Assembly (NCBI RefSeq): GCF_013390595.1
Contig: NZ_JACAWV010000023.1
Coordinates: 1-64,000, forward strand
Direction: 5' to 3'
From: Rhizobium sp. RM
Lineage (GTDB): Bacteria; Pseudomonadota; Alphaproteobacteria; Rhizobiales; Rhizobiaceae
Length of the DNA stretch: 64,000 bases
Each line of letters opens with the position of its first letter. Position 1 is the first letter of the stretch. The translations under genes and the position numbers were made by a program. Positions 27,966 through 37,210 of the stretch are shown piece after piece. The notes beneath the pieces are model-generated. The model saw nothing but the letters and a program-made list of their open reading frames with translations, made no database searches and was not told the origin of the DNA.

Positions 27966-28664
27966 GTGGAAAAAACAGAGAAAACCATCCCGAACGAACC
28001 GGCATCGGAAGAAACGCCTGCGGCAAAGCGCAAACGTGCCGTCACGCAGACCAGAAACCCGGAGCGAACCCGGGCAGCCATTCTCGAGGCAGCCCGTCGC
28101 GAGGTCGCAGCGAAGGGTCTGGCTGGCGCGCGAATCGATGTCGTGGCTCGCCGCGCCGGAACCAACAAGCGAATGATCTATCACTATTTCGGTGACAAGG
28201 ACGCACTCTATCTCGCTGTTCTGGAAGACGCTTACCGCCACATCCGCCATGCTGAGCGACGCCTCGATCTGACACGCAAGGCGCCGAGCGAAGGCCTGCG
28301 GGAACTGGCGCTTTTCACATGGCACTATTATCTCGATCACCCGGAATTCCTGAGTATCCTCGCCACAGAAAACCTCAACAGAGCGCGCTATCTCAGGCAA
28401 TCTCAGGCAATTGCCGAGATGCACTCGAACTTTATCTCCGAACTGGAGGACGTGCTTCGCCGTGGCAGGGAGACCGGCGAATTCCGCACGGGGCTCGATC
28501 CAGTCGATGTCTATCTGACCATAGCGTCACTCGGTTTCTTCTATCTGTCCAACCGCTTCACGCTCTCCACGATCTTTCAGCGTGACCTCGGCGCCCCGGC
28601 TGAGCTCGAAAGATGGGGTCAACATATCGTCGACACCGTGCTTGCTGCACTGCGTCCAACTTGA
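27966..28664 (+). CDS. TetR-family transcriptional regulator
   Basis: A 232-residue regulator. A charged 25-residue tail precedes the DNA-binding domain: RAAILEAARREVAAKGLAGARIDVVARRAG and NKRMIYHYFGDKDALYLAVL. The C-terminal helices resemble the TetR_C group of AcrR/RutR-like proteins. The first codon is GTG with no strong ribosome site. It lies between the transport operon and the catabolic operon; matched palindromes on both sides suggest it represses both and is released by a sugar-derived ligand. Confidence 0.9.
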   Translation: MEKTEKTIPNEPASEETPAAKRKRAVTQTRNPERTRAAILEAARREVAAKGLAGARIDVVARRAGTNKRMIYHYFGDKDALYLAVLEDAYRHIRHAERRLDLTRKAPSEGLRELALFTWHYYLDHPEFLSILATENLNRARYLRQSQAIAEMHSNFISELEDVLRRGRETGEFRTGLDPVDVYLTIASLGFFYLSNRFTLSTIFQRDLGAPAELERWGQHIVDTVLAALRPT

Positions 28665-28837
28665 TCGTTGCGCAGCAAATTCCCCTTTCAGGCCAAGGGG
28701 AAGAGAGCGTGTGCGGTTGCGAAGGACATCAGGATTTCTCCCATAACGTTTAGTTGGCGGTGCTGGAAACGGCTCCGCCTTTTTTCATTTTTGCGCGTAA
28801 ATGCGCCTTGACAGATCGCCCCCATCGCGATCACAAA

Positions 28838-28853
28838 TAACCAAATGGTTACA
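28838..28853. promoter_or_regulatory. candidate TetR operator, site 2
   Basis: TAACCAAATGGTTACA lies 62 bases before the start of the catabolic operon. It differs from site 1 at two positions and carries the same TGGTTACA half. A hairpin (TTCCCCTT/AAGGGGAA at 28680-28702) between tetR and this site may end the tetR transcript. Confidence 0.65.
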
Positions 28854-28914
28854 AATATCCGTTTTGGGAAAAACCGCAGCCAGCGGTAGGCGAGCTGTCT
28901 TGGGAGGACAATTC

Positions 28915-30057
28915 ATGAAACGTATCGGCGTCATCATGCACGGGATCACCGGCCGCATGGGCTACAATCAGCATCTCGTGCGCTCAGTACTGGCCATTCG
29001 TGACCAGGGTGGCGTGACACTGAAGAGCGGCGAAAAGGTCATGCTCGACCCGATTCTCGTTGGTCGAAACGCAGAAAAGATAGAGGAAATCGCCAAGCGG
29101 CATAACGTTGCCCGCTGGACAACAGATATCGACGCAGCACTTGCCAATCCGGAGGATACGCTGTTCTTCGATGCCGGAACCACACAAATGCGCGGTAGCC
29201 TTCTGGAAAAGGCCATCAAGGCCGGCAAGAACGTCTATTGCGAAAAGCCAATCTCCGACACGATGGAGGAAGCGATCGCCATCGCAAAACTGGCAGAGAG
29301 TGCCGGGATCAAGCATGGCGTTGTCCAGGACAAGCTGTTTCTGCCGGGACTTCGCAAGCTCGCCATGCTGCGCGATAGCGGCTTCTTCGGGAAGATCCTC
29401 TCGGTGCGCGGAGAATTCGGCTACTGGGTTTTCGAGGGTGACTGGCAGCCAGCGCAACGCCCCTCCTGGAATTATCGCCTGAAGGATGGCGGCGGTATCA
29501 TTCTCGACATGCTGTGCCATTGGCGCTACGTGCTCGACAATCTCTTCGGAAAGGTTCAGTCGGTCAGTTGCCTTGGCGCAACCCACATTCCCCAGCGCTT
29601 CGATGAGCAAGGCCGTCCTTATGCGGCAGACGCAGATGATGCGGCCTATGCCACATTCGAGCTGGAAGGCGGCGTGATTGCCCATATCAACTCATCCTGG
29701 GCAGTGCGCGTGCGCCGTGACGATCTCGTGACCTTCCAGGTCGACGGCACCCACGGTTCGGCAGTGGCGGGCTTGACGAAATGCTGGACGCAACATCGTA
29801 CAAACACGCCGAAGCCCGTCTGGAACCCAGACCAGCCACAGACAATCGATTTCTACAAGACCTGGCAGGAGGTTCCTGACAACGTCGTCTACGACAACGG
29901 CTTCAAGGCGCAGTGGGGAATGTTCATTCGCCACATCGTCGACAACGAACCCTGGCCTTATGGCCTGATGGAAGGCGTGAAGGGCGTGCAGCTTGCCGAA
30001 CTCGGGATCAGGTCGTGGAAGGAGCGTCGCTGGCTCGACGTTCCGGAAATCGTCTGA
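28915..30057 (+). CDS. Gfo/Idh/MocA family oxidoreductase
   Basis: A 380-residue dehydrogenase beginning MKRIGVIMHGITGRMGYNQ (nucleotide-binding Gly residues). CEKPIS carries the catalytic Lys and GGGIILDMLCHWRYVLD the active-site helix. TGGGAGGA precedes the ATG. It is the first gene of a four-gene catabolic operon likely controlled by TetR. The long C-terminal part is typical of sugar-oxidising members. It probably starts breakdown of the imported sugar. Confidence 0.88.
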   Translation: MKRIGVIMHGITGRMGYNQHLVRSVLAIRDQGGVTLKSGEKVMLDPILVGRNAEKIEEIAKRHNVARWTTDIDAALANPEDTLFFDAGTTQMRGSLLEKAIKAGKNVYCEKPISDTMEEAIAIAKLAESAGIKHGVVQDKLFLPGLRKLAMLRDSGFFGKILSVRGEFGYWVFEGDWQPAQRPSWNYRLKDGGGIILDMLCHWRYVLDNLFGKVQSVSCLGATHIPQRFDEQGRPYAADADDAAYATFELEGGVIAHINSSWAVRVRRDDLVTFQVDGTHGSAVAGLTKCWTQHRTNTPKPVWNPDQPQTIDFYKTWQEVPDNVVYDNGFKAQWGMFIRHIVDNEPWPYGLMEGVKGVQLAELGIRSWKERRWLDVPEIV

Positions 30058-30068
30058 GGAGATCGAAC

Positions 30069-31232
30069 ATGAGCGAACTCCAGCTTCCCAACGAAGATCG
30101 TACGATCGGTCTATACAAACTCTCCGGCACTCCCATTGCTCTTGAGAAGCGGGATGCAGCCGATTTCAATCGTGTCGCCTTCGCCGCCGCTCACGTGGTG
30201 GCGGACCCCTTCGCCGACAATGACCCATGGCTGACGCCCGCCATCGATTGGGATGCCACCTTGCGTTTTCGTCACCGGCTCTGGGACCTTGGGCTTGGCG
30301 TTGCAGAAGCAATGGATACAGCACAGCGTGGCATGGGCCTGGCGTGGCCGCAGGCTCAGGAGCTGATTTCCCGAGCGCTTAAGGAAGCCGCGACCAGAAA
30401 AGATGCGCTGATCGCCTGCGGCGTCGGAACCGACCATCTCAGCGGCACGGATTACAGCCTCAACCAGATTGTTGACGCTTATCTGGAACAGCTTGATTTC
30501 GTTCAAGGACAAGGCGGTCGCGTTATCCTTATGGCAAGCCGCGCTCTTGCCGCCGCCGCCCGCTCACCGGACGACTATCTGGAAACGTATTCGCGCGTAC
30601 TAGCGAAGTCTGACGACAAGGTCGTGATCCATTGGCTCGGTGAAATGTTCGATCCAGCCCTTGAGGGATACTGGGGCTCGGCCGACCACATGACGGCCAT
30701 GGATACTTGCCTAGCGATGATCGAAGGCAATGCCAGCAAGATCGATGGGATCAAGATTTCGCTTTTGTCGAAGGAGAAGGAAATCGTCATGCGCCGCCGC
30801 CTGCCGGAAGGTGTGCGGATGTATACGGGTGACGACTTCAATTATGCCGAACTGATCGCGGGCGATGACCAGGGCCATTCGGATGCACTGCTTGGCATAT
30901 TTGACGCGATTGCACCGGCGGCCTCAAAGGCGCTTGCGAGCCTGAAGCGCGGGGCAGATAACGAGTTCTTCGACATTCTCGAACCGACGGTCGCGCTTTC
31001 GCGGCACATCTTCAAGGCGCCGACGCGTTTTTACAAGACGGGCGTCGTCTTCCTGGCCTACCTCAATGGCCTGCAGGATCACTTCACCATGGTCGGAGGG
31101 CAGGAAAGCACCCGTTCCACGCAACATTTCGCCGAACTCTTCCGGCTGGCTGACAAGGCGAATGTCCTCTCGGACCCGGATGAAGCCACCCACCGCATGA
31201 AGGCGTTTCTCGCCGTGAGGGGTATCCATTGA
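30069..31232 (+). CDS. DUF993 family protein (dihydrodipicolinate-synthase-like aldolase)
   Basis: A 387-residue protein matching DUF993, a divergent branch of class I aldolases. GVGTDHLSGTDYS and DGIKISLLSKEKE are notable; the Lys of the latter is a good Schiff-base candidate by analogy with DHDPS. It could cleave or form a C-C bond in a keto-sugar acid produced by the upstream dehydrogenase. It lies 11 bases after the Gfo gene. Chemistry and substrate are inferred. Confidence 0.8.
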   Translation: MSELQLPNEDRTIGLYKLSGTPIALEKRDAADFNRVAFAAAHVVADPFADNDPWLTPAIDWDATLRFRHRLWDLGLGVAEAMDTAQRGMGLAWPQAQELISRALKEAATRKDALIACGVGTDHLSGTDYSLNQIVDAYLEQLDFVQGQGGRVILMASRALAAAARSPDDYLETYSRVLAKSDDKVVIHWLGEMFDPALEGYWGSADHMTAMDTCLAMIEGNASKIDGIKISLLSKEKEIVMRRRLPEGVRMYTGDDFNYAELIAGDDQGHSDALLGIFDAIAPAASKALASLKRGADNEFFDILEPTVALSRHIFKAPTRFYKTGVVFLAYLNGLQDHFTMVGGQESTRSTQHFAELFRLADKANVLSDPDEATHRMKAFLAVRGIH

Positions 31233-31233
31233 A

Positions 31234-32667
31234 ATGGCCGCTCCCTACATCTTAAGAGCTGTCGACGCCGAAGTTCTCGAACGCGGTGTGACAATGCGTA
31301 TGCCGTTTCGTTTCGGGGCTGCGACCGTCACCGAGGCACGGCAGATCTTTCTGCGCCTAACCGTTGAAGACCACACCGGTCGGACAGCGAACGGCTACGC
31401 CGCCGAGTTGATGGTACCGAAGTGGTTCGACAAGAACCCGGCTCTGAGCAACACCGACAATGAGCGTCAGTTACGGCGCTCACTCGAAATTGCGGTTTCA
31501 CTTGCGCTTGCGGCAAAGGCCGCAAGCGCATTTTCCATTCATGCCGAGTTGGAACCACAACAGCACCAGAACGCTGCAGAAGAGGGCTTGAACGGCCTCA
31601 TCGCATCTTTCGGGCTCGCCCTGGTCGACCGTGCGATCCTGGACGGGCTCTGCCGTCTGACCGCCCTACCGGTTGCCGACGCGGTGCGCCAGAACCTGCC
31701 CGGCATCGATACCAGCACTACGCCTGATCTTGACGGCTTCGATGTCGGTTTCTTTCTCCGCGACCTGTCGCCAAAACCAACGATCATGTTGCGTCACACG
31801 GTGGGCTACATCGACGCTCTGACACGGGGCGAAGTCAAAACACCACCGAGAAATGACGGTTTGCCTGAGTGCCTTGAAGACGAAATCCGGGCCTATGGGC
31901 CACGATACTTCAAGCTGAAGGTCTCCGGCAGGCCACAGGACGACGTGGAGCGGCTATCGGCCATTGCGTCTGTCCTCGACACGCTCCCCGATTATCAGGC
32001 AACCCTCGACGGCAATGAGCAGTTTGAGAATGAAGATGCCTTGATCGACCTCATCGATCGCATTGAGGCATCGCCGTCGCTCACGCGTCTACGCCAGTCT
32101 CTGTTATTCGTGGAGCAGCCCTTTGCCCGTGCGAGCGCTCTTTCCGTGCCCGTCAGCAGAGTTGCACGTCGAATATCAGTCGAAATCGACGAGTCCGACG
32201 GTACCAAAGACGCATTTCTCGAGGCGAAAAAGCAGGGTTATCGCGGTGTTTCGTCCAAGTCCTGCAAGGGTATCTATCGCTCCATCCTGAACAGAATGCG
32301 GGTCGATGCCTGGAACGAGGAAAAGGATGGCGGCTTCTTCATGTCGGCAGAAGACCTGACAACCCAGGCCGGCATCGCGCTCCAGCAGGATCTCGCGCTC
32401 GCATCGATCATCGGTCTGACGCATATCGAACGCAATGGCCATCATTACGTGGACGGCATGCAGGGTGCCTCACCTGAAGAAGGCCGGATATGGGTGTCAG
32501 CGCACAGCGACCTCTATCGCGAAGAAAAGGGCCGCCCGAGGCTTCAGATCCGCAACGGAGAAATTTCGCTCGAGACTACGCTGCGGGCACCCGGCCTCGG
32601 CATCAACGATGCTGCGGCTCTTGCCACGTTCAAAACACTTCAGGAAAAACGGGAGGATGCCGCATGA
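31234..32667 (+). CDS. enolase-superfamily protein (mandelate-racemase-like)
   Basis: A 477-residue protein. Superfamily positions can be traced: YFKLKVSG (Lys-x-Lys near 227-229), LDGNEQF (Asp259 and Asn261), VEQPFA (Glu), VEIDESDG (acid) and VSSKSCKG (second Lys). It likely abstracts the proton alpha to a carboxylate and dehydrates or racemises a sugar acid. It is longer than the usual ~380 residues because of an extended N-terminal domain. It starts 2 bases after DUF993 and overlaps the next gene. Confidence 0.8.
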   Translation: MAAPYILRAVDAEVLERGVTMRMPFRFGAATVTEARQIFLRLTVEDHTGRTANGYAAELMVPKWFDKNPALSNTDNERQLRRSLEIAVSLALAAKAASAFSIHAELEPQQHQNAAEEGLNGLIASFGLALVDRAILDGLCRLTALPVADAVRQNLPGIDTSTTPDLDGFDVGFFLRDLSPKPTIMLRHTVGYIDALTRGEVKTPPRNDGLPECLEDEIRAYGPRYFKLKVSGRPQDDVERLSAIASVLDTLPDYQATLDGNEQFENEDALIDLIDRIEASPSLTRLRQSLLFVEQPFARASALSVPVSRVARRISVEIDESDGTKDAFLEAKKQGYRGVSSKSCKGIYRSILNRMRVDAWNEEKDGGFFMSAEDLTTQAGIALQQDLALASIIGLTHIERNGHHYVDGMQGASPEEGRIWVSAHSDLYREEKGRPRLQIRNGEISLETTLRAPGLGINDAAALATFKTLQEKREDAA

Positions 32668-33485
32668 GCCTGGAAGGTCTTTCGATCAATTTCGCTACCG
32701 TCCGCCAGGGCGGTTCATTCGGTGCCATCGTGGACGCTTGCCTTGCGCACGGGATTACGGCCATCTCTCCGTGGCGTGAACATGTTCATGGCGTCGGTCT
32801 TTCTGAAGCAGCCCGCATCGTTGCAGAAAACGGACTGCGCCTGAGCGGTCATTGCCGCGGCGGCTTTTTTCCGGCACCGGATGCGGAAGGGCGTCGCAAG
32901 GCGATCGATGACAACAAACGCGCAGTAGACGAGGCTGCCGCCATGAAGGCCGACTGCCTGGTCCTCGTTGTTGGCGGTTTGCCTGCCGGCTCACGCGACA
33001 TCAAGGGGGCACGGCAAATGGTGGAAGACGGGATGACCGAGCTTTTGCCTTATGCTCGAGCGGCAGGTGTCCCGCTTGCGATTGAACCGCTCCACCCATT
33101 TTACGCAGCAGAGCGGGCCTGTTTCAACACGCTCAAACAATCGCTGGATCTTTGCGACAGACTTGGCGCCGGAACAGGGGTTGCCATCGATGTCTACCAT
33201 GTCTGGTGGGATCCCGAGCTTGAGGCTCAGGTAGCGCGCGCCGGGCGCAACGGACAGATCCTTGCGCATCACATCTGCGACTGGCTGGTGCCAACGACCG
33301 ATCCCCTTAATGACCGCGGCATGATGGGCGACGGCGTCATTAATCTGAAGGCGTTTCGTACCATGATCGAGGCGGCCGGGTTCTTTGGACCACAGGAGGT
33401 CGAGATCTTCTCGCATCGCTGGCAGGCACGGCCCATGGACGAGGTCCTTTCAACCTGTGTCGAGCGTTTCAAAACCGTGTGTTGA
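32664..33485 (+). CDS. sugar phosphate isomerase/epimerase family protein
   Basis: A 273-residue xylose-isomerase-like TIM barrel. GITAISPWREHVHGVG, LVLVVGGLPAGSRD, LAIEPLHPFY (Glu) and VAIDVYHVWWDPE (Asp/His) fit metal ligands, and LAHHICDW is a later one. It is coupled to the enolase-like gene by an ATGA overlap and ends the operon. Together the four enzymes suggest oxidation, rearrangement and cleavage of an unusual hexose or uronic acid. Confidence 0.85.
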   Translation: MSLEGLSINFATVRQGGSFGAIVDACLAHGITAISPWREHVHGVGLSEAARIVAENGLRLSGHCRGGFFPAPDAEGRRKAIDDNKRAVDEAAAMKADCLVLVVGGLPAGSRDIKGARQMVEDGMTELLPYARAAGVPLAIEPLHPFYAAERACFNTLKQSLDLCDRLGAGTGVAIDVYHVWWDPELEAQVARAGRNGQILAHHICDWLVPTTDPLNDRGMMGDGVINLKAFRTMIEAAGFFGPQEVEIFSHRWQARPMDEVLSTCVERFKTVC

Positions 33486-33618
33486 TTTTGGTCCGGGAGA
33501 GCTAAAAGCCCGAGAGGATCAAACAACGCTGACACTACACATCGCACACGTTCACGCGCCCAACACATGCCAATGACGGCTGCATTGCGGTTACGTCACC
33601 GCCCCCAAAATCGCATTG

Positions 33619-33653
33619 CCTCCGGCCCGTCTGCATTGTGACGAGGCCGGAGG
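33619..33653. terminator. terminator-like hairpin between converging operons
   Basis: CCTCCGGCC and GGCCGGAGG form a 9-bp GC stem with a 17-base loop between the catabolic operon and the converging peptide-type ABC operon. The loop is long and no T tract follows, so efficiency is uncertain. Confidence 0.4.
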
Positions 33654-33669
33654 GATACGATCGAGAGTT

Positions 33670-34584
33670 TTATTCAGCGGCTATTGCAGCCTTGCCGCTA
33701 TTGAGCGCAATCAAACGATTGGCTCGCTCGAGGCTTTGCGGCTGCTCGGAACGGTAACGCCGCCCGATCTCCATCATCAGTACGGTTTGCGGCAGGAAGG
33801 TCAGCTCCGAAAAGATATCGTCCCAGTCGATATCGCCCCAGCCAAGCGGCATATGCAGATCGCCGATCCCGAGCGCTGTGTTTTCCTGCGGATGATAGGC
33901 CGTATAAAACCCCTGCGGACGCCCGAATGAATCATGGACATGCAAGTGACCGGCCACGGGCGCCATGGCGCGAAGCTGGTCACGGAAATCCAGCCCGCGA
34001 TAAGTGGACTCGATGTAGGCGTGGCTGAAGTCGATGAGCGCGACAAGGTTCGGATGATTGATGGTCCGAACGGTCTCTGCGACCTCTGCAGGCGTTTGAC
34101 GATATTGACCGGGCTGCGTCGAGAAGATGTTTTCCAGCGCAACACGAACACCATGTTCTTTGGAAAACTCGGCCAGCTCGACGAGCGCGTCACGCTCACG
34201 TTTGTCGGCATCGGCACGCTCGGCAATCTGGTCAGGACGCAGTGCACCCCCATGCTGGACGAGAATGCCGGCTCCGATGCGTTCACAAAGCACTGCGAGC
34301 GCTTTTGCTGCATCGAGCTGATAACGGCAGGTCACAGGATCCATGAAATTGGAAGAGACAAGGCCGTGTACCGTGTATCGGAAGTCGAACTGCTTGACGA
34401 GTTTGACGAAGCGCTCGGCGCGCTCTTCGATGATACGGCCGCCCGCCACGATATCGAGACTTGTCACGCCGATCTCAACGGTGTCGCAGCCGATATCTGC
34501 AAGCGCCCTCAGATCGCTTTCAAGTGTTGCCAGTTCACCGTCGTCCGAACCAGCGTTGAAGCCGGTGCCAATTAGATTGCTCAT
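33670..34584 (-). CDS. sugar phosphate isomerase/epimerase family protein
   Basis: A 304-residue TIM barrel: CDTVEIGVTS, YTVHGLVSSNF, LVQHGGAL, VALENIFST (Glu), ALIDFSHAYI (Asp/His) and GHLHVHDSFG carry the metal-binding pattern of AP endonuclease 2-like enzymes. The start is the ATG of MSNLIGTGF, with GGAGAAAACGAAG upstream. It is the last gene of the peptide/opine-type ABC operon, after the phosphodiesterase, so it may process the sugar moiety released by that enzyme. Confidence 0.82.
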   Translation of the reverse strand: MSNLIGTGFNAGSDDGELATLESDLRALADIGCDTVEIGVTSLDIVAGGRIIEERAERFVKLVKQFDFRYTVHGLVSSNFMDPVTCRYQLDAAKALAVLCERIGAGILVQHGGALRPDQIAERADADKRERDALVELAEFSKEHGVRVALENIFSTQPGQYRQTPAEVAETVRTINHPNLVALIDFSHAYIESTYRGLDFRDQLRAMAPVAGHLHVHDSFGRPQGFYTAYHPQENTALGIGDLHMPLGWGDIDWDDIFSELTFLPQTVLMMEIGRRYRSEQPQSLERANRLIALNSGKAAIAAE

Positions 34585-34607
34585 CTTCGTTTTCTCCAGG
34601 TGTAGGA

Positions 34608-35354
34608 CTATGCTGTTTCGGTAAGCGTGGCGCGCAAACAGAGTGCGAGATCCGGACTGTCGCTGGTCAAGTGACCGATGCCGCGTTGCAGCCAGTCGCG
34701 GATCAGACCCTCGTCGTTCAGCGTCCAGACGCAGAGACGCGACAGCGGCAGTTTCGCTGTGATGTTCGACCATTCCTCGTCCATGAGCTCATGGTGTATT
34801 GCAACGATATCGACGAGGCTCTCAACTGTGTCGATAAAGCTCGAAAGGCCACCCTGTCTTTGAGCCCAGTCACGGTTGACGGAAACAAGCCGGGCGATAC
34901 CCGGGGCTTCAAGACGGCAGTCTTCCAGGATCGATGTGTCGAAGGAGGTCAGGTGGCAACGACCGCCAACTTTGAACCTCTCAATCTCTGCAGCGACTTT
35001 TGCGGCAATCCCTGGATAGGGTTTTCCCACTTCATCCACCTTGATCTCGACATGCAGATCTTTTCCTGAAGGCGCGAGAACCTCGAGCACCTCCGATAAT
35101 GTTGGAACAACGTCCTGACTATCCTTGAGGCGGGTGGCAATGCGATCTTCTGGAGAAAGCAGGCGGACAGCTCCCTGCCCTTCGGTTGTCCGGTCCAGGG
35201 TCGCATCATGGATCACGATCAACTCGCCTGCATCGGTCAAATGGACATCAAACTCGATCGCGTCGACGTCAAGTGAAAGAACGTTTCTGAAGCCGGTCAG
35301 GCCATTTTCGGGCCAGAGATTGCGGGCGCCACGGTGGCCGGTGATTTTTGTCAT
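34608..35354 (-). CDS. glycerophosphodiester phosphodiesterase
   Basis: A 248-residue GDPD-family enzyme. ITGHRGARNLWPENG holds the first catalytic His and the Glu/Asn pair. AIEFDVHLT and IHDATLDRTT supply metal ligands and the second His, and HVEIKVDE the later Glu. No signal peptide is visible, so it would hydrolyse imported phosphodiesters in the cytosol. The second of two nearby ATGs is preferred from AGGA spacing. It lies in a transporter operon, as AccF does in agrocinopine operons. Confidence 0.88.
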   Translation of the reverse strand: MTKITGHRGARNLWPENGLTGFRNVLSLDVDAIEFDVHLTDAGELIVIHDATLDRTTEGQGAVRLLSPEDRIATRLKDSQDVVPTLSEVLEVLAPSGKDLHVEIKVDEVGKPYPGIAAKVAAEIERFKVGGRCHLTSFDTSILEDCRLEAPGIARLVSVNRDWAQRQGGLSSFIDTVESLVDIVAIHHELMDEEWSNITAKLPLSRLCVWTLNDEGLIRDWLQRGIGHLTSDSPDLALCLRATLTETA

Positions 35355-35378
35355 GGGCATATCCTGATCAGGTTGAGG

Positions 35379-36260
35379 TCAGCGAAGTGTTGGGTCGAGT
35401 TTGTCGCGCAACCAGTCGCCCACAAGCGAAATCGAAAGCGTCGTGACCATGATGACAAAGGCGGGAGCCAGCATGATCCATGGCGCGCGGGTGAGATATT
35501 CACGGCCAAAGCCGACCATGTTGCCGAGGCTTGTCTCCGGCGGCTGAACGCCAAGGCCAAGGAACGACAGGCCGCTTTCCATGAGGATGATTTCGGGAAA
35601 CGTCAGTGTCATGGATACGATCAGGGTCGAAGCGACGTTGGGCAGGATATGCTTGAGGTAGACGCGCGACGGCGTTGCTCCAAGCTGCACGACGGCTGCG
35701 GCGTAACCTTGTGCACTGGCAGAAATCGCCAGACCACGCGCAATACGGGCGTATCTCTCCCAACCGTAAAATCCCATCAGGCAAATCAGGAGAGGCATGG
35801 ACGATCCAAAGAAGGCGAGTACCGCAAGCGACATGATGAGAAACGGCAAGGCTGCCTGAAAATCGGCCAGCACGAGCACGAAGTGCTCCACCGTTCCGCG
35901 GAACTTGGCCGCCAGGAAACCGAGCGTCGTTCCGAAAACTGCGGATATGATCGTTGCGCCGAATGCAATCACCAAAGAGACACGGATCGACTGGATCAGG
36001 CGCGAAAGGACATCCCGTCCAAGCTCGTCTGTGCCAAGCAAATGCGGAAACGTGCCCGGCATGGCAAGACGGGCCCGAAGGTCCATGGCCGTAATCCCAT
36101 AAGGACGAAGCTGATCGGCAAAAATCGCCACCAGAACCATGAGGCCAAGCCAGAAGAAACCGAAGCCAACGGAGAACGGCAGTTTACGAAGGCCTTTTCC
36201 GATCCGCACGAGCATATGGTTTTCGGATTTGGTGGGAAGTGAAGTGTCTGCAACCGTCAT
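35379..36260 (-). CDS. peptide/opine ABC transporter permease (DppC type)
   Basis: A 293-residue inner-membrane protein. It has an N-terminal cytosolic tail, a first helix (GFGFFWLGLMVLVAIFA), the family sequence HLLGTDELGRDVLSRLIQS and a permease core ending LVGDWLRDKLDP. It pairs with the DppB-type subunit encoded 11 bases upstream. The start is the ATG of MTVADTSLP. Confidence 0.9.
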   Translation of the reverse strand: MTVADTSLPTKSENHMLVRIGKGLRKLPFSVGFGFFWLGLMVLVAIFADQLRPYGITAMDLRARLAMPGTFPHLLGTDELGRDVLSRLIQSIRVSLVIAFGATIISAVFGTTLGFLAAKFRGTVEHFVLVLADFQAALPFLIMSLAVLAFFGSSMPLLICLMGFYGWERYARIARGLAISASAQGYAAAVVQLGATPSRVYLKHILPNVASTLIVSMTLTFPEIILMESGLSFLGLGVQPPETSLGNMVGFGREYLTRAPWIMLAPAFVIMVTTLSISLVGDWLRDKLDPTLR

Positions 36261-36271
36261 GATCACACTCC

Positions 36272-37198
36272 TCAATGGCCGGACTGGCTGCGAAGCCGGG
36301 GATCGAGCCAGCCATAAAGCAGGTCGACGACGAGGTTGGAGATGACCATTGCAGCGGCAATGACAAGCAGGATGCATTGCACGACCGCCAGATCGCGGTT
36401 GGTGACCGACACGACCAGAAGCCTGCCGATGCCTGGCCAGGAAAAGATGGATTCCACCACCACGGCACCTGCAATCAGGGAGCCGACCATAAAGCCGACA
36501 ATGGTGACAATCGGTACGGCCGCATTCGGCAGCGCATGGGTCCAGACCACATCATTCCACTTCAACCCTTTTGCGGAGGCCGTCCGGATGAATGGCTGGC
36601 TCATGACTTCAATCATTGCTGAGCGGGAGAACCGGGCAAGAATACCGATACCACCAATGCTCATGGTCAAAGTCGGCAGGATACCGTGCTGCCAGGTGTC
36701 CTGTCCGCCCGATGGAAGAAGACCAAGCGTGATTGAGAAGATCAGCACCAGCAACAGTCCCATGACAAAAGACGGGATTGTGAAACCGAGAATGGCGCCA
36801 AAGATCACGCCGCGGTCGATTACGCTCTGACGATGCAGGGCGGCATAGACGCCAGCCGGAATACCGATGACCAGTTTCAGAAGCAGCGCTGGTATTGTCA
36901 GTTGCAGGGTTGCCGGAATGCGTTCGACGACGAGGTGAATGGCGGATGCCTTGTCGCGCATCGACACACCGAAATCACCGGTAAAGATCGATTTCATGTA
37001 AGCGAGGTATTGCACCCAGAGCGGCTGATCGAGCCCCCACGCGGCGCGAAAAGCCCGCAAGGATTCCTCGGGCACATCGGGCCCGAGCATAACCTGCGCT
37101 GGATCGCCGGACATGCGCAACACAATGAAAGCGAATGTCAGCACGGCAAGTATGGTCACAAATGCGCGCAACAGGCGGATAAGAACATAACGTATCAT
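36272..37198 (-). CDS. peptide/opine ABC transporter permease (DppB type)
   Basis: A 308-residue inner-membrane permease starting MIRYVLIRLLRAFVTIL. FIVLRMSGDPA and the DVVWTHALPNAAVPIVT dock loop are typical, and VVESIFSWPGIGRLLV and DLLYGWLDPRLR close the chain. It forms the channel with the DppC-type subunit. It lies 12 bases after the second ATPase gene. Confidence 0.9.
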   Translation of the reverse strand: MIRYVLIRLLRAFVTILAVLTFAFIVLRMSGDPAQVMLGPDVPEESLRAFRAAWGLDQPLWVQYLAYMKSIFTGDFGVSMRDKASAIHLVVERIPATLQLTIPALLLKLVIGIPAGVYAALHRQSVIDRGVIFGAILGFTIPSFVMGLLLVLIFSITLGLLPSGGQDTWQHGILPTLTMSIGGIGILARFSRSAMIEVMSQPFIRTASAKGLKWNDVVWTHALPNAAVPIVTIVGFMVGSLIAGAVVVESIFSWPGIGRLLVVSVTNRDLAVVQCILLVIAAAMVISNLVVDLLYGWLDPRLRSQSGH

Positions 37199-37210
37199 CG
37201 TCTCTATTCC

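Noticed and set aside
35334-36242. A 302-codon plus-strand open frame
   Set aside because: It is fully antisense to the DppC-type permease and shows no recognisable fold.
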